Shown: one piece after another, positions 43,068 through 54,485 of the stretch
How positions within the stretch are numbered: the first letter of the stretch is position 1
How the letters are laid out: each line of letters opens with the position of its first letter
Assembly (NCBI RefSeq): GCF_002968575.1
Contig: NZ_PVBM01000029.1
Span: 1 to 54,485, forward strand
DNA length: 54,485 nucleotides
DNA from: Neorhizobium huautlense
GTDB taxonomy: Bacteria > Pseudomonadota > Alphaproteobacteria > Rhizobiales > Rhizobiaceae
Reading direction: 5' to 3'
The notes under the pieces: generated by a model
Databases searched by the model: none
Told to the model about the DNA's origin: nothing
The model's input: the letters and a program-made list of their open reading frames with translations, nothing else
Made by a program: the position numbers and the translations under genes

Positions 43068-44348
43068 ATGAGAATGCCAGAGCGTATGAGGCGCGGTAGA
43101 GGCGTGAAGACTTTGCAGGAATCCCGGCAAAACAGGACATGGCTTCGAGCCTTCCTGTTTCTGCTGGCGTTGGTGATCGCGCTGCCGGTCCAGCTACGGA
43201 CGGCCACGGCTCAGGAACCGGCCCCTCGCCGGAATATCTTCGACATGCTGTTCGGCGGCCCCCGCTACGAGCGTTATGAGCGTTACGAACCCTACGAACC
43301 TCGCCCGCGCCGACGCTATCAACGGGATGGCTCGGTCATCGAAATGCGGCCGCGGCCGCGCAATCGAGGCACTGCCGGCCGCGCGGCGCCGCCGCGCCCG
43401 CAGCAGCAAGCGATTACGCCGCCTGCGCCGGAACCGGTAGCCAAGCTTGAAAACGCCAAACAGGTCCTCGTGGTCGGCGACTTCATGGCGGGTGGCGTGG
43501 GCAGCGAGCTCGAGAACACTTTTGCAATGTCTCCGGGCGTCGTGATCAGCGAGCGCAGCGACGGTTCTTCGGGTCTCGTACGCCAGGACCATTTCGACTG
43601 GCCGGGGCAGCTTCCCGTCATGCTGGACGAGCTGAAGCCGACGGTCGTGGTGGTCATGCTCGGCGCCAACGACCGCCAGCAGATGTCGATCGGCAGCGGA
43701 AAGGAAAAATTCCGCACCGACGCCTGGTTCAAGGAATACGAGGCGCGCGTCGCCGGACTTGCCGGCATTGTCGCCGCCCGCAAAGTCCCCCTCTTGTGGG
43801 TCGGGCTGCCTTCCTTCCAGTCTCCGTCGATGACATCGGATGCGGTGACGCTGAACGCCATCTACCGCAACCAGGTGGAAAAGGCAGGCGGGGAATTCGT
43901 CGATATCTGGGATGGCTTCGTCGATGAAGACGGGAAGTTCGTGATCACCGGCTCGGACGTCAACGGCCAGCAGGTGCGCTTGCGCGGTTCCGACGGCATC
44001 ACCTTCACCAAGGCCGGCAAGCAGAAGCTTGCCTTCTATGTCGAAAAATTCGTTCGCCGATACCTGGGCGAGATGGCAAGTCCCGATCTCGTCAAGCTCG
44101 ACGGCACCAATCTGCCGCCGCTCGTCACGCTTCCGGCCGCACCGGGCCAGGCCGTGCCGGTACATCCGATCAGCCTGTCGGATCCTGAACTCGACGGCGG
44201 CAAGGACCTGCTTGGCGCCGGTCCCTTACCGACCGTCATGGTGGAAACCCCGCGCGACAAGCTGGTCAAACGAGGCGAACTTGCCCCGCCGCCGGCGGGC
44301 AGGATAGACGATTATCGGATTCCGGCCGCGGGTGCGGCGACACGTTAG
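43068..44348 (+). CDS. SGNH/GDSL-type hydrolase family protein (DUF459)
   Basis: This protein of about 426 residues has a signal anchor (LRAFLFLLALVIALPVQL), a Tyr/Arg/Pro-rich stretch with repeated YERYEPY-like units near residues 65-80, and then a DUF459-type SGNH domain. Catalytic-block candidates are VLVVGDFMAGGV (where GDSL would place Ser there is Phe), VVVMLGANDRQ with the GAND block, and DGITFTKAGKQKLAFYV. The start is uncertain: ATGs at 43068, 43074 and 43086 are possible. Next to the transglycosylase it probably acts on envelope glycans, for example as O-acetylesterase, which is inference. Confidence 0.82.
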   Translation: MRMPERMRRGRGVKTLQESRQNRTWLRAFLFLLALVIALPVQLRTATAQEPAPRRNIFDMLFGGPRYERYERYEPYEPRPRRRYQRDGSVIEMRPRPRNRGTAGRAAPPRPQQQAITPPAPEPVAKLENAKQVLVVGDFMAGGVGSELENTFAMSPGVVISERSDGSSGLVRQDHFDWPGQLPVMLDELKPTVVVVMLGANDRQQMSIGSGKEKFRTDAWFKEYEARVAGLAGIVAARKVPLLWVGLPSFQSPSMTSDAVTLNAIYRNQVEKAGGEFVDIWDGFVDEDGKFVITGSDVNGQQVRLRGSDGITFTKAGKQKLAFYVEKFVRRYLGEMASPDLVKLDGTNLPPLVTLPAAPGQAVPVHPISLSDPELDGGKDLLGAGPLPTVMVETPRDKLVKRGELAPPPAGRIDDYRIPAAGAATR

Positions 44349-44429
44349 CGATAAGCGCCAACCTCGCCGCAAGCGAAGAGGCTCGCTCTGCGCGATGCTG
44401 GAGATGAGATGAAAACGGCGCGGCACTCC

Positions 44430-44452
44430 GATCTCCCCCTTGAGGGGAGATC
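44430..44452. repeat. Perfect intergenic palindrome between convergent genes
   Basis: The arms GATCTCCCC and GGGGAGATC are perfectly complementary with a 5-nt loop (cttga). It lies between the convergent SGNH hydrolase and gltD genes. It has no T-run, so it is more like the short palindromic repeats scattered in rhizobial intergenic DNA than a classical terminator, but it could still slow polymerase from both sides. Confidence 0.6.
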
Positions 44453-44508
44453 ATTGGGAGCATGCCGCATGCCTCACATTATTCGTCGGCCTTGCAAAGA
44501 GACCCCGC

Positions 44509-45963
<1,455 letters not shown>

Positions 45964-45975
45964 GTTTTACCCTTT

Positions 45976-46139
45976 TCAAAGCAGGGTGCCCGTAGGACCC
46001 CAATACCAGTAAGCGAAGCCTAGAACCGCCCCCAGCACGATGAATTCCAATGCGACGTTGCCGCTCTCCATGAATGCCGCCGCCGGAACGGCGATGGCAA
46101 CGATCAGCGAAATCAGCCGGTGAACGACTGCAAAACGGA

Positions 46140-46143
<4 letters not shown>
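45976..46143 (-). CDS. Predicted 55-residue two-helix membrane peptide between gltB and gltD
   Basis: This is a small reading frame on the coding strand of the glt operon. The start GTG overlaps the TGA stop of gltB (GTGA), and the stop lies 12 nt before the gltD start. The product has a basic N terminus (VIRFAVVHRL), two hydrophobic segments (about residues 10-24 and 31-46) separated by FMESGN, and an aromatic end AYWYWGPTGTLL. This reads as a helical hairpin of the inner membrane. I do not know a named family. The tight packing and coupling argue for translation; the function is unknown. Confidence 0.65.
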
Positions 46144-50861
<4,718 letters not shown>

Positions 50862-51331
50862 CGTCATTCCTCCTGTTGGCCGCCGACCGGCGGGCAAAGT
50901 GGCTCTTTATTGTCTCGTCTGGATGACAGGGCTTCCGCCATCCCTACTCATGCGATGGCGCCGCTCCAGCGTCCGCTGCAGCCTTAGCAACCGCAGCATA
51001 ACCCGGATCGGCGTCCCCGTCAGCGGAAAAGAGGGGCAGAAGGCCCGTCAATTTCCGCAAATTAGGTCAGTCATTCTGTCCTAATTTTCAGTTTCTATGC
51101 CATAGATATGAGTTCTTAACAAGAGCCGGTCTGGAAAAATCTGCGGCGTAAACGACACTACATTGCGGGATAACGCGTATTCGACGAAATTTAATTACGC
51201 CGAATAACAAGAAGGATTCATTTCATTGCCCTCCGCATAGGTCCACTGTGTGACCTTGCCTTTGGCCGTTGATTACCGGACCAAAACGCTTAAGCTCCAC
51301 TCGCCTTTCAAAGACCATTCAAGGTTCCTCC
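50862..51331. other. Intergenic region between gltB and the divergent threonine aldolase gene
   Basis: This is about 470 nt with no credible gene on either strand. From gltB outward it holds a long candidate leader (about 225 nt between the predicted transcription start near 51087 and the gltB start), then a 25-bp dyad (51061-51085), a candidate gltB promoter (51094-51122) and an AT-rich stretch up to about 51215. No riboswitch or small RNA was recognised. The part nearest the aldolase gene presumably carries its promoter, but I see no convincing -35/-10 pair there. Confidence 0.6.
51061..51122 (-). promoter_or_regulatory. Candidate gltB promoter with overlapping-downstream dyad
   Basis: On the minus strand a TTGTTA box (51122-51117) and a CATAGA box (51099-51094) are separated by 17 nt. 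Just downstream is a dyad whose arms ATTAGGTCAG and CTGTCCTAAT (plus-strand reading, 51061-51070 and 51076-51085) pair with one mismatch around 5 nt. The dyad would cover about +2 to +26 of the transcript, a position suited to repression. The binding protein is unknown; nitrogen or amino-acid regulators such as Lrp-type proteins are possible. Confidence 0.4.
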
Positions 51332-52381
51332 ATGTTTTTTTCTTCCGACAACTGGGCCGGCGCCCATCCCGCCATCAATGAACGCCTGTCGAAGGAATCG
51401 ACACGCTTTGCCGCGGCCTATGGCACCAGCGATCTGGACAAGGCCGTGGAAGCCCGGTTCAACGAAATCTTCGAGAGGGACGTCTCCGTTTATTTCGTCT
51501 CGACCGGCACGGCGGCAAATTCCCTTGCGCTCGCCAGCATCGCCCGCGTCGGGGGCGTTGTCTTTTCCCATTCGGAAGCGCATGTGATCGAGGACGAATG
51601 CGGCGCGCCGGATTTCTTCAGCGGCATGCGCATGGTTCCGGTCGAAGGCGAAAACGGCAAGATCGACCCTGAAAAGCTCGCGGCCCGCATTGCTGGCTTC
51701 CCGCAGGACTCCGTTCATCACGGCCGTGCCGCTGCCGTCACCCTTACCCAGGCCACCGAAAGCGGCACCGTTTATTCTCTGGGCGAGATCGACGCCATCA
51801 CCGCCGTCGCCAAGGCGAACGGCCTGCCGGTCCATATGGATGGCGCGCGTTTTGCTAACGCCCTTGTTGCGTTGGATGCAACGCCGGCGGAAATGACGTG
51901 GAAGCGCGGTGTCGACCTCCTCTCCTTCGGCGGCACCAAGAACGGCTGCTGGTGCGCTGAAGCGATCATCTTCTTCAATCCTGATCTCGCGAAGGATTTC
52001 GCCTTCATCCGCAAGCGCGCCGCCCAACTCTTCTCCAAGACCCGCTTCATCTCGGCACAGTTCGAAGCCTATCTGCAGGATGATCTCTGGCTCAACATGG
52101 CAAGCCACGCCAATGCCACGGCCGATCGGCTGCGCGCCGGCATCCGTTCGTTGAACAGCACCAGGCTTGCCTGGGAAACCACATCGAATGAGGTCTTTGC
52201 CGTGCTCAACAAGGCTTCCGCCGAAGCGGCGCAGGCCAGAGGCGCAAAATTCTACGACTGGCCGGAACCGAAGAACATGCCGGAACCAGTCAGGGAGGGC
52301 GAAATGCTGATCCGCCTCGTCACCTCCTTCGCCACCACCGAGGAAGATATCGACCAGTTCCTGTCAATCTGCCGGGGCTGA
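51332..52381 (+). CDS. ltaE: Low-specificity L-threonine aldolase
   Basis: This 349-residue PLP enzyme cleaves L-threonine or allo-threonine to glycine and acetaldehyde. Fold-type I features include VSTGTAANSLALA, HSEAHVIEDECGAP, MDGARFANALVAL and the PLP lysine in LLSFGGTKNGCWCAEA. I start at MFFSSDNWAGAHP, where homologues begin; an upstream in-frame start would add 21 residues without family character. Its gene is convergent with the LysR regulator gene and divergent from gltB. Confidence 0.93.
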   Translation: MFFSSDNWAGAHPAINERLSKESTRFAAAYGTSDLDKAVEARFNEIFERDVSVYFVSTGTAANSLALASIARVGGVVFSHSEAHVIEDECGAPDFFSGMRMVPVEGENGKIDPEKLAARIAGFPQDSVHHGRAAAVTLTQATESGTVYSLGEIDAITAVAKANGLPVHMDGARFANALVALDATPAEMTWKRGVDLLSFGGTKNGCWCAEAIIFFNPDLAKDFAFIRKRAAQLFSKTRFISAQFEAYLQDDLWLNMASHANATADRLRAGIRSLNSTRLAWETTSNEVFAVLNKASAEAAQARGAKFYDWPEPKNMPEPVREGEMLIRLVTSFATTEEDIDQFLSICRG

Positions 52382-52394
52382 TCCCGATCTCCCT

Positions 52395-53252
52395 CTACGG
52401 TTGCCCCTGTGGCGCGATCCGCGCCGCAATGAGATCCGACAGCGCTTCCGTGAGTGCGGCATCGGCGCCGCGCCGCGGAACCAGAACGAACTCCACGTCC
52501 TCCAGGACCGGCAGGCGGTCGGCAGGCACTTCCTTGAGGCCCGCAGGCGCCATGCTGCGCGGCTGCACCAGAACGCCCATGCCTGCCCGGGCCGCCGCCG
52601 TCAGCCCGCTGAGACTTCCGCAGGTACAGACGATCCGCCACGCCATCTTCTCCCGGTCGAGAGCCTCCTGCGCCACCCGTCTGGTGATGGAAGGCGGCGG
52701 AAAGGCGATCAGCGGCAGCGCGTCTCCCCGCGACAGCACATGCTCGGGATCGCGCGCCAGCCAGACGAGCGGCTCGCGATAGAGAAGCCGCCCATGCGTT
52801 TCGCCGATATGCCGCTTGGCGAGCACGAGGTCGAGGTCGCCGGCATCCTGCATCTGATAGAGCACGGCCGAAAGCGCCACCGTCAGTTCCAGGTCGACCA
52901 GTGGATAGAGGCGGATGAAATCCTCCAGAATGGAGGTGAGCCTGTTTGCGACCACATCCTCCGACACCCCGAGCCTCAGCCGCCCCCGCAACCGGCTTTC
53001 GCCGAAAAGCGATGCGACCTGCCCATTGAGGTCGAGCATGCCGCGGGCATAACCGAGCAGTGCCTCGCCCTCCGCCGTCAGCCTCACTTGATGCGTGTCG
53101 CGAAAAACCAGCTGCCGCCCGAGCGATTTTTCAAGCCGCTGGATATGCTGCGTCACTGTCGATTGCCCGATCCCCAGCCGGATCGCCGCCTCGGTGAAGC
53201 TCCCGGTCTGCTGCAGCATGACGAAGCTGTTGAGGTGATGGAGGTTGAGCAT
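52395..53252 (-). CDS. LysR family transcriptional regulator
   Basis: This 285-residue regulator has an N-terminal winged helix (LNSFVMLQQTGSFTEAAIRLGIGQSTVTQHIQRLEKSLGRQLVFRDTHQVRLTAEGEALL) and a periplasmic-binding-protein-like effector domain (LRGRLRLGVSEDVVANRL onward). It is divergent from a bile-acid-symporter-family transporter gene. The short space between them holds two 15-bp copies of a near-identical site with T-N11-A symmetry. It probably controls the transporter and itself; the inducer is unknown. Confidence 0.93.
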   Translation of the reverse strand: MLNLHHLNSFVMLQQTGSFTEAAIRLGIGQSTVTQHIQRLEKSLGRQLVFRDTHQVRLTAEGEALLGYARGMLDLNGQVASLFGESRLRGRLRLGVSEDVVANRLTSILEDFIRLYPLVDLELTVALSAVLYQMQDAGDLDLVLAKRHIGETHGRLLYREPLVWLARDPEHVLSRGDALPLIAFPPPSITRRVAQEALDREKMAWRIVCTCGSLSGLTAAARAGMGVLVQPRSMAPAGLKEVPADRLPVLEDVEFVLVPRRGADAALTEALSDLIAARIAPQGQP

Positions 53253-53256
53253 CTAA

Positions 53257-53302
53257 ATCGCACTTCGTGATAACTGTTAGTGTTTGCATCGTGCTTCATG
53301 AT
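53257..53302. promoter_or_regulatory. Twin LysR-type operator sites
   Basis: Two 15-bp copies, ATCGCACTTCGTGAT (53257-53271) and ATCGTGCTTCATGAT (53288-53302), differ at three positions and start 31 bp apart, about three helical turns. Each has the T-N11-A form and ATC-N9-GAT ends of LysR boxes. They lie in the intergenic space of the divergent LysR and transporter genes. Confidence 0.6.
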
Positions 53303-53339
53303 GAGCGATTTGCAAAGTCCACTCAAGGAATGCTGCCTC

Positions 53340-54338
53340 ATGACCCGTTTTCTGCCGGACCGCTTTACGGTCCTCCTCGTCTGCACCGTCATCCTTGCTT
53401 CGGTCCTCCCTATCCAGGGAGAGGCGGCGGACTGGTTCGGCACCGCGACCGATATCGCCATCGGCCTCCTTTTCTTTCTGCATGGCGCGCGGTTGTCGCG
53501 GGATGTCGTGGTGGCCGGTGTCCTGCACTGGCGCCTGCATCTGACTATCCTCGTGACGACATTCGCGATCTTCCCGCTGCTGGGATTGGCAATCGGCTTC
53601 ATTCCGGAGAGCATCCTCCCCTCGCCGCTCTACATGGGCATCCTCTTTCTCTGCGTTCTGCCGTCCACCGTCCAATCCTCGATCGCGTTTACCTCCATGG
53701 CGGGCGGCAACGTGCCGGCAGCGGTCTGCGCGGCCTCCGGCTCCAATATTCTCGGCATGTTCCTGACGCCTCTGCTCGCGGGCATCCTGCTGTCGACCAC
53801 CGGCGAGGCCGGCTTCTCCATGGATGCGCTGGAAAAGATCCTGCTGCAGCTCCTCGCGCCTTTCGTGGCTGGGCAGGTCCTGCAGCCCTGGATCGGCGGC
53901 TGGATCCGCTCGAAAAAGAAGATACTTGCGCCCGTCGATCGCGGCTCGATCCTGATGGTCGTCTATCTCGCCTTCTCGGAAGCGGTGGTTGAAGGTCTCT
54001 GGCATACCTTCTCCGCAGCGGATATCGGCGTCGTCATCCTCCTCGACGTAGCACTGCTCGCGATCGTCCTCTGCCTCACCATGTTCGGCAGCCGGGCGCT
54101 CGGTTTCTCGAAAGAGGACGAGATTACCATTACCTTTTGCGGGTCGAAGAAGTCGCTGGCAAGCGGCGTGCCTATGGCCAACGCCATCTTAGCCAGCCAA
54201 TCCTCTTCGATCGGCGCAATCGTCTTGCCGCTGATGCTCTTCCACCAGATCCAGCTGATGGTCTGCGCCGTCATCGCCCAGAAATATGCTGGCCGGCTGA
54301 AGAGAGAAGAAGAAGTAACCGCAGCAGCGGCAGCCTGA
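53340..54338 (+). CDS. Bile acid:sodium symporter family transporter (SBF-like)
   Basis: This protein of about 332 residues has nine to ten hydrophobic segments and SBF-like family features (ATDIAIGLLFFLHGARLSRDVVVAG, LPSTVQSSIAFTSMAGGNVPAAVCAASGSNILGMFLTPLLAG, FCGSKKSLASGVPMANAIL, LPLMLFHQIQLMVCAVIAQKYA). The family is broad and includes uptake of organic anions; the substrate is unknown. I start at MTRFLPDRFTVLL with AAGGAA 8 nt upstream; in-frame ATGs up to 53280 are alternatives. The candidate intron end abuts its stop codon. Confidence 0.9.
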   Translation: MTRFLPDRFTVLLVCTVILASVLPIQGEAADWFGTATDIAIGLLFFLHGARLSRDVVVAGVLHWRLHLTILVTTFAIFPLLGLAIGFIPESILPSPLYMGILFLCVLPSTVQSSIAFTSMAGGNVPAAVCAASGSNILGMFLTPLLAGILLSTTGEAGFSMDALEKILLQLLAPFVAGQVLQPWIGGWIRSKKKILAPVDRGSILMVVYLAFSEAVVEGLWHTFSAADIGVVILLDVALLAIVLCLTMFGSRALGFSKEDEITITFCGSKKSLASGVPMANAILASQSSSIGAIVLPLMLFHQIQLMVCAVIAQKYAGRLKREEEVTAAAAA

Positions 54339-54485
54339 ATCGGCATAGGGGGCGATTTAATCAATCGCACCCCTGCCACACCACCCGGCATGCGGGTCCG
54401 CACCGGGCGGTTTGAGAGATTGAGGCTAAGCGAGCCTGGGTAGTCCGATTTGATCGGCCCATTTGATGGTGAGGACACTGTTGAG
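54339..54485 (-). mobile_element. Candidate 3' end of a group II intron (partial, runs off the window)
   Basis: Read on the minus strand, an open frame ending in TAG (54426) is followed within about 15 nt by a hairpin like intron domain V: a 9-bp lower stem, 2-nt bulge on the 3' side, 4-bp upper stem TGCG/CGCA and a 4-nt loop (about 54379-54410). A second hairpin like domain VI follows (GGGG...GCGATT/AATCGC...CCCC, 54347-54373) with an unpaired A about 8 nt before a terminal GAT. The predicted 3' end falls exactly at the transporter stop codon. The loop is not GNRA, so the assignment is tentative. Confidence 0.4.
54426..54485 (-). CDS. C-terminal fragment of a possible intron-encoded reverse transcriptase
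   Basis: Only the last 19 codons are visible, ending KWADQIGLPRLA and a TAG stop. The frame is open from the window edge. Its place just before domain V/VI-like hairpins is where an intron-encoded protein should end. With so few residues no domain can be recognised, so the identity is inference from context. Confidence 0.25.
   Translation of the reverse strand, partial: LNSVLTIKWADQIGLPRLA

Overview
This is 54.5 kb of GC-rich chromosomal DNA (about 60-65 % G+C by eye) from an alphaproteobacterium of the order Hyphomicrobiales, most likely the family Rhizobiaceae (Rhizobium, Agrobacterium, Neorhizobium or a close relative). The grounds are an Omp10-type lipoprotein, homospermidine synthase, GapR, DUF982/DUF1036/DUF1244 proteins, a large-type GltB/GltD glutamate synthase, paired YdcH proteins and a RIME-like intergenic palindrome. 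I cannot name the species. Nearly all of the window is conserved housekeeping sequence. No rRNA, tRNA, CRISPR array, prophage or complete insertion sequence is visible.

Layout. Positions 1-6.1 kb: an unexplained double hairpin at the edge, rpmE, a divergent ABC exporter with a DUF982 gene, a non-flagellar MotA/ExbB plus OmpA/MotB stator-like pair with a 71-residue companion, a two-palindrome repeat and suhB. 6.1-13.2 kb: MgtC/DUF4010 membrane protein, Sel1-repeat protein with a divergent ThiE homologue, TauE/SafE permease, ArsR-type regulator with its own dyad and terminator, two YdcH (DUF465) proteins, purE-purK, and ribosomal protein L36. 13.2-19.5 kb: TPR protein and alpha/beta hydrolase, an unknown 243-residue protein, DUF1036-pyk, an N-formylglutamate amidohydrolase-like protein, DUF1244 and gapR. 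19.4-30.3 kb: a MepK-like M15 peptidase with a long low-complexity tail, a sigma-54-dependent response regulator, the pepF-pabB-pabC-NTF2-like cluster, a DUF3445 (HDOD-like) protein and hss. 30.4-38.4 kb: omp10, a UshA-type nucleotidase fused to LysM, hemH, an MBL hydrolase, queC, paraslipin-nfeD and kdsD. 38.5-44.4 kb: an outer-membrane barrel, an AT-richer orphan membrane protein, galU, an MltB-type transglycosylase and an SGNH hydrolase. 44.5-54.5 kb: gltD, an overlooked 55-codon membrane peptide gene, gltB, threonine aldolase, a LysR regulator divergent from a bile-acid-symporter-family transporter with twin 15-bp sites between them, and, on the minus strand at the right edge, what looks like the 3' end of a group II intron abutting the stop codon of the transporter.

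Themes. The envelope and peptidoglycan are heavily represented: MepK-like and MltB-like enzymes, SGNH hydrolase, UshA-LysM, Omp10, the OM barrel, kdsD and galU for LPS/exopolysaccharide precursors, and the OmpA-domain stator subunit. A second group is nitrogen and one-carbon metabolism: gltBD, pabBC, purEK, DUF3445 and hss. The items I consider least described are the peptide gene between gltB and gltD, the orphan multi-TM protein at 40.2 kb, the stator-like operon with its small third gene, the ThiE homologue that lacks the usual catalytic motifs, and the candidate intron end at the right edge.
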